The position numbers and the translations under genes were made by a program. Below the pieces are notes generated by a model, which worked only from the letters and a program-made list of their open reading frames with translations, made no database searches and had not been told where the DNA came from. From positions 134,062-189,375 of the forward strand of contig NZ_GG700757.1 in assembly GCF_000160855.1 (NCBI RefSeq): a stretch of 55,314 nt of DNA. Direction: 5' to 3'. Every line of letters starts with the position of its first letter. The stretch's first letter is position 1. Below are positions 38,340-45,832 of the stretch, piece by piece. Source of the DNA: Lactobacillus helveticus DSM 20075 = CGMCC 1.1877 (GTDB lineage: Bacteria; Bacillota; Bacilli; Lactobacillales; Lactobacillaceae).

Positions 38340-39449
38340 CTATAATGAAATTAACTCATCTTTTGGCAAAGTAGATAAAGTTTCTGGCGTCTGATCATGA
38401 ATTAAAATATCATCTTCAATTCTAACGCCGCCTTTATCAGGCAAATAAATTCCCGGTTCAACGGTATGAACCATATTATTGACTAATTTGGTTGTTTTAA
38501 ATGGCAAAGCAGGTTGACATAATTCATGGATCTCAAGGCCGATGCCATGACCAATTCCATGACCAAAATATTTACCATAACCTTGCTGAGTTATGTAATC
38601 ACGTGCTGCCTTGTCAACATCATAACCGGTATTACCGACAACAGCTGCCTCAATTCCGCGACGCTGTGCTTCATGCACAATATCATAAATTTTGTGCATT
38701 TCTTCATCAACTTCGCCTAAAGCAATCGTCCTAGTAATATCAGCAGCATAGCCATGATAAAAACTACCAAAATCGATGACAATCATGTCGCCTTCTTCAA
38801 GTTCTTTATCACTAGCTACGCCGTGCGCCCAAGCTGATCGAACTCCTGAAGCAACAATCGTTTCAAAGTCGGGGCCGTCTCCACCATTCACTTTAAAAAG
38901 ATAATCCAACTTAGCACCGATTGCGCGTTCTTTTACGCCAGGCTTGATCATTGGCAAAATACCTTTGAAGCTTTCCATCGATATGTCAATAGCTTTGCGC
39001 AAGGCCGCAATTTCAAGTTCATCTTTTACATTGCGCACACGTTCAACTAATTCTTCAACCATTTCAAAATCAATATCTGGATTTAATTCTTTTAATTTTG
39101 AAAATTCACTAGCTGAAACGAATTCACCTTCTACTAAGACTTTCTTGACATTCATCTTTTTAAGGGCATTAGTCAATTCTTCATAGTCGCTTGAATGTTT
39201 CATTACTACATCCATCTCGCCTGGAACTTGTGCTTTAATTTGACCTGCAAAACGCGAATCTGATAAAAGCGTTCTTTCACCATTAGCAGTCAATATTAAT
39301 TGTGCTTCTTCACCGGTAAAATTAGTAAGATAACGATAATTAGCCTGATTAAAGATAATCATAGCATCTGCATTATGTTCCTTAATCAGAGCAGTAACCT
39401 GATTAATACGATTATTAATTAATGTTAGTAATTCTTGTTTATTTTCCAT
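38340..39449 (-). CDS. M24B family Xaa-Pro peptidase
   Basis: A 369-aa metallopeptidase that cleaves next to proline, either the Xaa-Pro aminopeptidase or the prolidase type; specificity cannot be decided here. It has a creatinase-like N-terminal domain (YRYLTNFTGEEAQLIL) and a pita-bread core with the metal ligands visible in MIVIDFGSFYHGYAADITR, FGHGIGHGIGLEIHE, VHTVEPGIYLP and GVRIEDDILI. I start it at ATG 39447-39449, with AAGG nine bases upstream; the TTG at 39455 is less likely. Together with Opp and PepX it serves proline-rich peptide use. Confidence 0.92.
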   Translation of the reverse strand: MENKQELLTLINNRINQVTALIKEHNADAMIIFNQANYRYLTNFTGEEAQLILTANGERTLLSDSRFAGQIKAQVPGEMDVVMKHSSDYEELTNALKKMNVKKVLVEGEFVSASEFSKLKELNPDIDFEMVEELVERVRNVKDELEIAALRKAIDISMESFKGILPMIKPGVKERAIGAKLDYLFKVNGGDGPDFETIVASGVRSAWAHGVASDKELEEGDMIVIDFGSFYHGYAADITRTIALGEVDEEMHKIYDIVHEAQRRGIEAAVVGNTGYDVDKAARDYITQQGYGKYFGHGIGHGIGLEIHELCQPALPFKTTKLVNNMVHTVEPGIYLPDKGGVRIEDDILIHDQTPETLSTLPKDELISL

Positions 39450-39512
39450 TATCAAAGACCTTCTTTGCGTGTGTTTTATTAATTATACTAAATCTCCTAT
39501 GGAAAATACCAT

Positions 39513-39542
39513 AAAAAAGACGGGTAGCTAGTGCTACCCGCC
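39513..39542 (-). terminator. Intrinsic terminator of rplU-rpmA
   Basis: GACGGGTAGC (39519-39528) pairs with GCTACCCGCC (39533-39542) around CTAGT-like loop bases, with a six-T tail on the minus strand. Sixteen bases past the rpmA stop. Confidence 0.85.
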
Positions 39543-39558
39543 TTATTTTATATCTGAA

Positions 39559-39849
39559 TTACTTAGCTTCTTCAGCTGGGTATACAGAAACTTGCTTCTT
39601 GTACTTGCCAAGACGTTCAAACTTAACAACGCCGTTAACAAGTGCAAATAAAGTGTCGTCTCCACCTTGACCTACGTTCTTGCCTGGGTGAATCTTAGTA
39701 CCACGTTGACGGTAAATGATAGTACCTGCGTGGATAGTTTGACCGTCACCAGCCTTAGCGCCTAAACGACGACCAGCTGAGTTACGACCGTTGGCACTAG
39801 AACCGCCACCCTTGTGGTGGGCAAATAATTTCATACCTAAAATATTCAT
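39559..39849 (-). CDS. rpmA: 50S ribosomal protein L27
   Basis: Large-subunit protein reaching the peptidyl-transferase centre. After a ~10-residue N-terminal extension ([10 protein letters not shown]) the sequence reads [20 protein letters not shown], the normal mature start. In many Firmicutes the extension is cleaved by the protease Prp, and the LFA|HHKG context resembles that site. I favour ATG 39849 over the ATG at 39855, because AGGTG lies eight bases upstream of the former. It follows rplU directly, without a prp gene. Confidence 0.95.
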   Translation of the reverse strand: MNILGMKLFAHHKGGGSSANGRNSAGRRLGAKAGDGQTIHAGTIIYRQRGTKIHPGKNVGQGGDDTLFALVNGVVKFERLGKYKKQVSVYPAEEAK

Positions 39850-39867
39850 AATCATTTCACCTCTGAA

Positions 39868-40179
39868 TTAAGCTTCAATCTTTTCAACTGTAACCTTAGT
39901 GTAAGGTTGACGGTGACCATACTTGCTGTGTGAGTGCTTCTTAGGCTTGTACTTGAAAGTTACAACCTTCTTTTCCTTGCCTTGCTTTTCAACTTTAGCA
40001 GTTACCTTAGCACCATCTACTAATGGAGTACCAACCTTAACGTCGTCACCATTAGCAACAAGGATAACTTCGTCAAAAGTTACTGAGCTGCCTTCTTCAG
40101 CATCAAGCTTTTCTACAAATACACTGTCGCCTTCTGCAACTTTGTATTGCTTACCACCGGTCTTAATAATTGCGTACAT
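39868..40179 (-). CDS. rplU: 50S ribosomal protein L21
   Basis: A 103-aa large-subunit protein. Starts [20 protein letters not shown], ends with [29 protein letters not shown], all typical. ATG at 40179 with CGGAGG. Preceded by a structured L21 leader and a good promoter, and followed by rpmA. Confidence 0.97.
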   Translation of the reverse strand: MYAIIKTGGKQYKVAEGDSVFVEKLDAEEGSSVTFDEVILVANGDDVKVGTPLVDGAKVTAKVEKQGKEKKVVTFKYKPKKHSHSKYGHRQPYTKVTVEKIEA

Positions 40180-40182
40180 TTG

Positions 40183-40293
40183 TACACCTCCGAAAAAATA
40201 CTTAGACTCGCCGAACTGAGGTGCTTCTTACTCAAGAAGACTTCTAACCCCGAGCCGTGCGGTTGCAGATGTGGAGGTCTCCACAAATACAAC
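40183..40293 (-). promoter_or_regulatory. Ribosomal protein L21 leader (predicted)
   Basis: The ~110-base 5' untranslated region of rplU contains a pairing GTGGAGACCTCCAC segment, the CGCACGGCTCGGGG stretch and a closing CGGAGGTG at the ribosome site, resembling the Firmicutes L21 leader class found before rplU. The structure suggests autoregulation by L21. I recognised it from position and pairing, not by a covariance search. Confidence 0.65.
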
Positions 40294-40299
40294 TCTTAT

Positions 40300-40328
40300 A
40301 GTTTACTACCTAAAAAAGAATTTATCAA
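40300..40328 (-). promoter_or_regulatory. Promoter of rplU-rpmA
   Basis: On the minus strand, -35 TTGATA (40323-40328), 17-base spacer, -10 TAAACT (40300-40305). Transcription would start near 40293, giving the L21 leader. Confidence 0.65.
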
Positions 40329-40408
40329 TAAAAACAAGACAGATATTAATCATCTTTTGCTTCTTTATATTCAATTGTCTGCGTACCTTCATAAGCTGGC
40401 AATTTATT

Positions 40409-41713
40409 TTATGCACGATACAGTGCTCGTTCAAATGATCTATAGCCTTTTGATGAAGAAACTGCAAATTTCACGCCATACTTTGAAGCAAATTCTTGAA
40501 TGTTCCAAGTGGCATCGTGTGCAGCATATGCCGTCATCAAAATCACAATATCAAGATCTTTAATCTGTCGCTCCATAACTTTCTTTTTGCCTTCAAAAGC
40601 ATTGATTGGAATAGGAATGCCGTTATAGCGATTTACGATACCTTCCAAAATTCCTTCGTTTTGATTATCGCCAATCGCAATACCCACTCGCTGGTAATGC
40701 AAATTCATATCCAGTTTAGTTAATTCTTCTGCAGCTTTGTCTTTATTCTTGTCTTTCTTTTTATAGGAAAGATCTGATTGTTTTGGTGGATCTACTTGAT
40801 AAATCCAGCGAATTTGTACAGCATCAGCAGGATTTTTCTTAATGCGGACATCCCCTGTATACCAAGCCAAGTCAACAATTGAGCCATCTTCTAAATGAAT
40901 GTTTTCGCCCTGATAATAACTTGAATCTGCTGGAATTGTGATTGCTTTGCCACGAATACGCAATTTTTCACCCTTGATATTACGCGTAATTGCTAGTTGA
41001 CCAGTTCTGCCTTGCACAACGGCATAACGAAATTCTTCGATTGGATCATAATCACGCGTACGCAATTTACGATAACCAACCACACGCAAAATTTCTGCTT
41101 CATAGTTAGGATTATCCCGATCTTCTAAAGCCTCAACAATATCACCGCTTTTCAAATTAAGTGAATGAATTTGCGATTCTTTAATGCGATAAACAATTTG
41201 ACCATCATCATTAATTAAATTACAGCCAGAAAGTGCACGAATAACCGTGTATCGTTTTCCTTTACGATAATCACGCTTAGGTTGTTCTTTGGGTTTCATC
41301 GCATCTTCAAAAATCTTCTTGTTGACTGCTTCTTTAGTTGTTTTCGATTTCTGGATTGCTTGATCAAGCTTTCCCAAAACATTGCCATACCGCTTACCTA
41401 CTCCAGGAACAAAGGTTAATTTATGCAATGCTTCCAGTGATGTCTTCTTAGCTTTTTCATCCCCTGGTGTTTCAATCAAGCTAGTTAATCCTATTAGCAA
41501 CTGCTTAAATTGTTTTAAATCTGCATTACGCTGGGCCATTGACTGCGTATTGGCTTGTTTTTCTGGAGCAGTTTTATCTTTAGGCTTATCTGCACTTCCA
41601 CCATCAGCCATAGCGATAATTGCTTTAATAGCATTCAAGCTGTTAGCTAGACTCTTATCGTCTGCTTCAGTTTTATTTAAAATTACTTTGATATTATTAC
41701 GATAATCGTACAT
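40409..41713 (-). CDS. DUF2325-containing protein, possibly truncated at the C-terminus
   Basis: A 434-aa protein of unknown function. The C-terminal ~100 residues (RVGIAIGDNQNEGILEGIVNRY, LDIVILMTAYAAHDATWNIQEFASKYG, SSSKGYRSFERALYRA) look like the DUF2325 domain. The middle is a Lys-rich nucleic-acid-binding-like part with KGEKLRIRGKAITIPADSSYY. The N-terminal 130 residues are helical. ATG at 41713. After the TAA at 40409-40411 the same frame stays open for 20 more codons to 40346 and reads like protein (NKLPAYEGTQTIEYKEAKDD), so the true C-terminus may have been cut short. Function not claimed. Confidence 0.7.
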   Translation of the reverse strand: MYDYRNNIKVILNKTEADDKSLANSLNAIKAIIAMADGGSADKPKDKTAPEKQANTQSMAQRNADLKQFKQLLIGLTSLIETPGDEKAKKTSLEALHKLTFVPGVGKRYGNVLGKLDQAIQKSKTTKEAVNKKIFEDAMKPKEQPKRDYRKGKRYTVIRALSGCNLINDDGQIVYRIKESQIHSLNLKSGDIVEALEDRDNPNYEAEILRVVGYRKLRTRDYDPIEEFRYAVVQGRTGQLAITRNIKGEKLRIRGKAITIPADSSYYQGENIHLEDGSIVDLAWYTGDVRIKKNPADAVQIRWIYQVDPPKQSDLSYKKKDKNKDKAAEELTKLDMNLHYQRVGIAIGDNQNEGILEGIVNRYNGIPIPINAFEGKKKVMERQIKDLDIVILMTAYAAHDATWNIQEFASKYGVKFAVSSSKGYRSFERALYRA

Positions 41714-41783
41714 ACTTTCACCACTTTTTTAATTTAGCTATACTGTTCTATTTTTTACTTACTTTTAATATATATCAAATCTT

Positions 41784-41812
41784 TTGCTTTTTAACTTAAA
41801 TCCCACTATAAT
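41784..41812 (+). promoter_or_regulatory. Promoter of the branched-chain aminotransferase gene
   Basis: -35 TTGCTT (41784-41789), 17-base spacer, perfect -10 TATAAT (41807-41812). Leader of about 33 bases before the start at 41852. Confidence 0.75.
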
Positions 41813-41851
41813 TTAACAAAAATGATACTGAGAAAACGAGGAGGAAGAAAC

Positions 41852-42877
41852 ATGGCTAAAACTCATCCTGAAGACTTAGACTGGAATAAACTTGGATTTA
41901 AATACCACGATTTGCCCTATCGCTGGGTTGATGAATTTAAAGATGGCAAATGGCAAGGCGGCCACTTAACTCAAGATTCATCTATCACCTTTAACGAAGC
42001 AGCTGAGGAATTGCACTACGGACAAGAAGTTTTTGAAGGGCTAAAAGCTTATCGCAGAAAAGACGGCGGCATTAATTTATTTAGACCGGAGCAAAACGCC
42101 AAAAGAATGGCTAATTCTGCTAAACGACTTTTAATGGAGCCTTATCCAGAAGAAGAATTTGTTAAAGCTGTTAAGGAGGTTGTTAAGGCAAATCAAGACT
42201 TTGTCCCTCCTTATGGTTCTGGTGGTACGCTATATCTTCGTCCATTCATGATGGGGATGCAGCCAATCGTTGGCGTTTCACCATCTGAGACATATCAATT
42301 TAGAATCTATGCCACTCCAGTTGGTGCTTATATTAAAGGCCTTAAGCCAATGCCTTATGAGGTTAGCGACTACGATAGAGCAGCTCCTGCCGGTACTGGA
42401 CAAGCAAAGACTGCTGGTAATTATGCCAGCAGCTTGATGCCATCATTAATTGCCAAAAAGAACGGCTTCGCTGATGCCCTTTATTTAGACCCAAAGGAGC
42501 ACAAATATATTGATGAATTTGGTGGTGCAAACTTCTTCGGCATTACAAAAGACGGTCAGTTTCAGACACCAAAATCAGATTCCATTTTGCCATCTATTAC
42601 TAAGCGTTCAATTTTAAAGATTGCCAAAGATCTTGGTCTTGATCCTATTGAAACCAAAATTCCAATTGATGATGTTGATCGTTTCGTTGAAGCAGGTGCT
42701 ATGGGAACTGCTGCGGTTATTTCACCTGTTGGATCACTTACTTACAAGGGTAAAAAGCATGTCTTTGGTGATGAAACCAAAGTAGGCCCAATTACCCAAA
42801 AACTCTATGATACTTTATTTGGCATTCAAGTTGGTGATCTAGACGACAAATATAATTGGACAGTTAGACTAAGTTAA
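41852..42877 (+). CDS. ilvE: Branched-chain amino acid aminotransferase
   Basis: PLP-dependent enzyme moving amino groups between leucine, isoleucine or valine and 2-oxoglutarate. The 341-aa product has the class IV fold: YGQEVFEGLKAYRRKDG, RPFMMG, the PLP Lys in GTGQAKTAGNYASS, and EFGGANFFGI. The start is ATG 41852 with GAGGAGG seven bases upstream; an ATG at 41822 precedes the ribosome site and is rejected. It stands alone, between its own promoter and a terminator. In dairy lactobacilli this activity contributes to flavour and amino-acid supply. Confidence 0.95.
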   Translation: MAKTHPEDLDWNKLGFKYHDLPYRWVDEFKDGKWQGGHLTQDSSITFNEAAEELHYGQEVFEGLKAYRRKDGGINLFRPEQNAKRMANSAKRLLMEPYPEEEFVKAVKEVVKANQDFVPPYGSGGTLYLRPFMMGMQPIVGVSPSETYQFRIYATPVGAYIKGLKPMPYEVSDYDRAAPAGTGQAKTAGNYASSLMPSLIAKKNGFADALYLDPKEHKYIDEFGGANFFGITKDGQFQTPKSDSILPSITKRSILKIAKDLGLDPIETKIPIDDVDRFVEAGAMGTAAVISPVGSLTYKGKKHVFGDETKVGPITQKLYDTLFGIQVGDLDDKYNWTVRLS

Positions 42878-42897
42878 CAAAAACTAAGCTTTATGAA

Positions 42898-42942
42898 AAT
42901 AAGGACTTATTTCGGTGTTGTCATCGAAGTAAGCCCTTATTT
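42898..42942. terminator. Bidirectional terminator between ilvE and the 42921-43598 gene
   Basis: AAATAAGG (42898-42905) pairs with CCTTATTT (42935-42942) and further inner bases pair (TTATTTCG with CGAAGTAA). T/A runs flank both sides. It follows the ilvE stop. The last codons and stop of the convergent minus-strand gene (42921) lie inside the hairpin. Confidence 0.75.
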
Positions 42943-43598
42943 TTAACTGATTTTTCATATAAAGGCAACAGGTCTACAATCGCATTTGTAATAAAGTCTT
43001 CCATATTAACATCATGTTGTTGATCTCTGAAGACAAACTTGCCCACCAAAAATGTAGCATCTGACAACTCTGATTTAAATTGTTTTTGTATATCAGTTTG
43101 CTTTAAATAATCACTTAATTTTGTATGATCATCAAATTCAGAAGACATTTCACCATTCCAAATATACCAATTTTGCAAATCAATTTGTTTACTCCAACTA
43201 GGAATGTCAGCCAATAATTCGTTATATTGTTCAGGCGTAATTTTTCTGTTTTCACTCCGATAATGCTGGAACATTAAATATACTTGCAATTGCTTTTTAT
43301 CTAGCATTACCCCAACACACGGATTGGCATCTGCTAAATCTTGCAAACGATATGATGCCCAGTAATGATCGCGCAAATTCCAGCCATTAGTCCAGCTCTC
43401 TACATGAACTTTAGCAAATTTTCCTGTCGGCAAGTTTTGTGCAACAGCCTGATTAACAGCCTTCCACGTTTGCCAAACGCCTTTAAATTCATCCTTTAAT
43501 TCTGCTACCTCTGCTTCAGAATGTTGCATCTTAATTTTCTTAAAAGAGAATTCTGGTTGATCAAAAATCTGAAACATTTCTTCAGTTAATTGCGTCAT
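42921..43598 (-). CDS. Conserved hypothetical protein, 225 aa
   Basis: I do not recognise the family with confidence. The protein is soluble, rich in Trp/Tyr/Gln, without a signal peptide or membrane segment. Notable segments are KVHVESWTNGWNLRDHYWASYRL, NPCVGVMLDKKQLQVYLMFQHYRSENR and LQNWYIWNGEM, suggesting a compact alpha/beta fold. The frame is full length and coding-like. Its start (43598) lies 22 bases after the terminator of the tautomerase gene, so it has no visible promoter. Its stop lies in a bidirectional terminator. Confidence 0.8.
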   Translation of the reverse strand: MTQLTEEMFQIFDQPEFSFKKIKMQHSEAEVAELKDEFKGVWQTWKAVNQAVAQNLPTGKFAKVHVESWTNGWNLRDHYWASYRLQDLADANPCVGVMLDKKQLQVYLMFQHYRSENRKITPEQYNELLADIPSWSKQIDLQNWYIWNGEMSSEFDDHTKLSDYLKQTDIQKQFKSELSDATFLVGKFVFRDQQHDVNMEDFITNAIVDLLPLYEKSVKNKGLLR

Positions 43599-43620
43599 AT
43601 TTATCCCCTAATCCTAGAAT

Positions 43621-43651
43621 AAAAAATAATCTTTTGCCAACGCAAAAGATT
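43621..43651 (-). terminator. Intrinsic terminator of the tautomerase gene
   Basis: Ten-bp perfect stem AATCTTTTGC (43628-43637) and GCAAAAGATT (43642-43651), with a T run on the minus strand (plus-strand A run 43621-43626). It stands about 22 bases before the start of the gene at 42921-43598. Confidence 0.85.
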
Positions 43652-43663
43652 ATCGCTAAACTA

Positions 43664-43843
43664 TTAAGCTCTCCATTCGCCGCCTTGGCCGTATGAATGC
43701 TTGCCTAATTCATTAATGATCACATGGATATGTTCCTTAGGTGCACCAGTATTCTTATGTACAGCTTCAGTAACATCCTTCATTAAGTTAGTAATTTGTT
43801 CGTCAGAACGACCTTTAATTAATTCAATATGTACAAATGGCAT
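43664..43843 (-). CDS. 4-oxalocrotonate tautomerase family protein
   Basis: A 59-aa enzyme subunit. It reads [13 protein letters not shown] and, further on, [13 protein letters not shown], ending [11 protein letters not shown]. After Met removal Pro1 is the catalytic base typical of the tautomerase superfamily, and the interior HVIINE segment is conserved. Substrate unknown. ATG at 43841-43843 with AAGGA upstream. It forms a one-gene unit with its own terminator (43621-43651), and a TATAAT lies about 27 bases upstream of the start. Confidence 0.9.
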   Translation of the reverse strand: MPFVHIELIKGRSDEQITNLMKDVTEAVHKNTGAPKEHIHVIINELGKHSYGQGGEWRA

Positions 43844-43869
43844 AGTTTATCCTTCTTTCTTTTTTATTA

Positions 43870-43898
43870 ATTATACAAGTTTTTCTGTTTTTTGTTTT
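43870..43898 (-). promoter_or_regulatory. Possible promoter of the tautomerase gene
   Basis: A perfect TATAAT (43870-43875 on the minus strand) is preceded at 17 bases by an A-rich, poor -35 (AAAACA). It lies 27 bases upstream of the start codon. Confidence 0.45.
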
Positions 43899-43913
43899 AA
43901 AATTCTCAGCTGG

Positions 43914-45710
43914 TTAAAAAGCACCGCCGCCGCTTCCGCCACCCACACCACCGGAGGAGCCGCCTGAAAAGCCACCGCTACCACCTGATGCAGAAGAGGA
44001 GCCATAAGATACTCCTTCAGAAAAACAGCTGGTAAAGTTTCTTTCAAATCCATCACTGCCTGTGCTATAGAAAGAACTCCCCACAATAAATCCTGTCGCA
44101 TCTAATTCATCTTGAGTAAATTCAAGTTTCAATTGCTTCAAAACCTTTTTTGACAAGCCGAAGGCAACGGCATATGGCATAATATCTTCCCACAAAATCA
44201 GATCGCCGACATCCTTCATCTTGAATCTACCAATATCATCAAGCATCTTTTCAAATCCACGAACTTGATCAGTTTCTAATGCACCTTTTTGAGTATACAA
44301 GCTAATTTTATGATTACCGACAAAGAAGGCAATGAATTCTATGACAATTAATAAAATTCCACCAATCACAACGCTAGCCATAGATGGCCCAAGTTGAAAA
44401 ATTGCAATAATCCAGGCAGCAATACTAATCATAATTCCTACAATAGCTAAAGTACGGTAATGGATTCTAGCTATTTCTAATTCATGATCTAAAAAGCCAG
44501 CTTGTTCAGTCTGCTTGTATTTTCTCTTGCACCAATTATCAAATTTCTTACCTAATTTTCTGGAAGTGTAATTTCTTAATTCCTTGGTTGTAAAAGACTT
44601 TCTATCACCAACTTGATTGAATAAGAAATACAGCAAATCATCCTGCAAAATACTTTTATCTACCAGAGAAATGCGATAATTTGTTTTCTTTAAATGCTTA
44701 GTTTTGAATTCTTCAATTTTGATTTTCTTTTTAGCAGCAAGTTGCATCAAATATGCTGTAAGTGCCTTGGTATCTGGCCAAGCAGCATTATCTAAAATTT
44801 GAGCAGTCACTGGATCTACATTAGGAATTTCATAATTATGGGCAAGTTCTCCTTGTTTCTTAGGTTTAAAGCCCATTTTCTTACCAAAGAATCCTTTAAC
44901 AATAACCACTAAGCCAGTAATCAAAGATACAAAAGCTAAGCCCCAGCCAAAGTATGATTTTCTTTTTCTTCTCTCATTAGCTTCTCTAGCTAATTGGGCC
45001 TCTTGTTTTTCAATTGCTTCTTTTTTATTTTGATCAACATAATTTTTATTTGCGGCCGTGACAGCTGTAGGGAAAATCGCATGTACTTCGATGCCAACAT
45101 CACCAGCCATATCGTCTGCCTTCATAATAATTTTGCCTTTGTGCAGTAAAACCTGGGTATAACCATCTAAAGAACCATGTGCCCAAGCTTTTAATCCTTC
45201 TACTGATTCAGGAAAAACAACCGTAGCTTGCGCATGATCAATATCAGTATCCCAACCATTACCTATAATTTTAAAATTCAATTCAGCAGTATCTTTATAA
45301 TTAGTAATTAAATCTAAAATTTTGTAGGAATATTCAACTTTAATCCGATTATCTTCAGAAATTCGATGAAAAACCTTAAAACGATAAGAATTATTTTCTT
45401 TAGTTAGCTGATAAGTGTTATTTTTCTTATTATTTGCGGCAATAACTGGTTGATCATTTACTTTTACTTGAATATCCTTAATTTTTTGTTTTCGCGTCAA
45501 ATTTTGCCGATAGTATACACCGCGCGCATCACTATCAAAATCATAATAAATCTTCCGGTGAATCATTACTGAACCATTACGATTAACTTTTGCGGTAACA
45601 TTCATGTCAGTAATATCATAATCAACATTGGCTTTTACAGGTTGAGCCCACATTGCAAAAATACTTATTAAACTAAATATCCCAATTAAACTTAAAAGTT
45701 TCCTTTTCAT
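43914..45710 (-). CDS. DUF2207 family membrane protein
   Basis: A 598-aa exported membrane protein. The signal-like N-terminus (LLSLIGIFSLISIFAMWAQPVKA) is followed by a beta-rich extracellular DUF2207 domain (VDYDITDMNVTAKVNRNGSVMIHRKIYYDF). A transmembrane helix lies at ~residue 254 (YFGWGLAFVSLITGLVVIVKGFF), then a cytoplasmic part and two more helices (ALAIVGIMISIAAWIIAIFQ and VVIGGILLIVIEFIAFFVG). The end is a Gly/Ser-rich tail (SGGSGGFSGG and SGGGAF). The family function is unknown. ATG at 45710 with AGGAGGG upstream. Confidence 0.88.
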   Translation of the reverse strand: MKRKLLSLIGIFSLISIFAMWAQPVKANVDYDITDMNVTAKVNRNGSVMIHRKIYYDFDSDARGVYYRQNLTRKQKIKDIQVKVNDQPVIAANNKKNNTYQLTKENNSYRFKVFHRISEDNRIKVEYSYKILDLITNYKDTAELNFKIIGNGWDTDIDHAQATVVFPESVEGLKAWAHGSLDGYTQVLLHKGKIIMKADDMAGDVGIEVHAIFPTAVTAANKNYVDQNKKEAIEKQEAQLAREANERRKRKSYFGWGLAFVSLITGLVVIVKGFFGKKMGFKPKKQGELAHNYEIPNVDPVTAQILDNAAWPDTKALTAYLMQLAAKKKIKIEEFKTKHLKKTNYRISLVDKSILQDDLLYFLFNQVGDRKSFTTKELRNYTSRKLGKKFDNWCKRKYKQTEQAGFLDHELEIARIHYRTLAIVGIMISIAAWIIAIFQLGPSMASVVIGGILLIVIEFIAFFVGNHKISLYTQKGALETDQVRGFEKMLDDIGRFKMKDVGDLILWEDIMPYAVAFGLSKKVLKQLKLEFTQDELDATGFIVGSSFYSTGSDGFERNFTSCFSEGVSYGSSSASGGSGGFSGGSSGGVGGGSGGGAF

Positions 45711-45763
45711 TGTTACCCTCCTTACTTTTCCAAGTTATTTGAAATAATCATATCTTAATAATG

Positions 45764-45808
45764 CAAAAAAGCGCAAGCAAATTCTGCTAAACGAATTCAC
45801 TTACGCTT
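45764..45808 (-). terminator. Intrinsic terminator of the GH25 lysozyme gene
   Basis: A long stem: AAGCGCAAGCAAATTC (45769-45784) pairs with GAATTCACTTACGCTT (45793-45808), with two G-T pairs and a T run on the minus strand. It lies 25 bases past the stop codon. Confidence 0.85.
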
Positions 45809-45832
45809 TTTAATTAGTTTTAATATCTATTT

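Noticed and set aside
40147..40563. 138-codon plus-strand frame across the L21 leader and DUF2325 gene
   Set aside because: It lies antisense to rplU's leader and to a real coding frame, with no ribosome site and no recognisable protein features.
43914..44010. Gly/Ser-rich tail of the DUF2207 protein as a sequencing artefact
   Set aside because: Such tails are normal in this family and the frame is intact to its stop codon.
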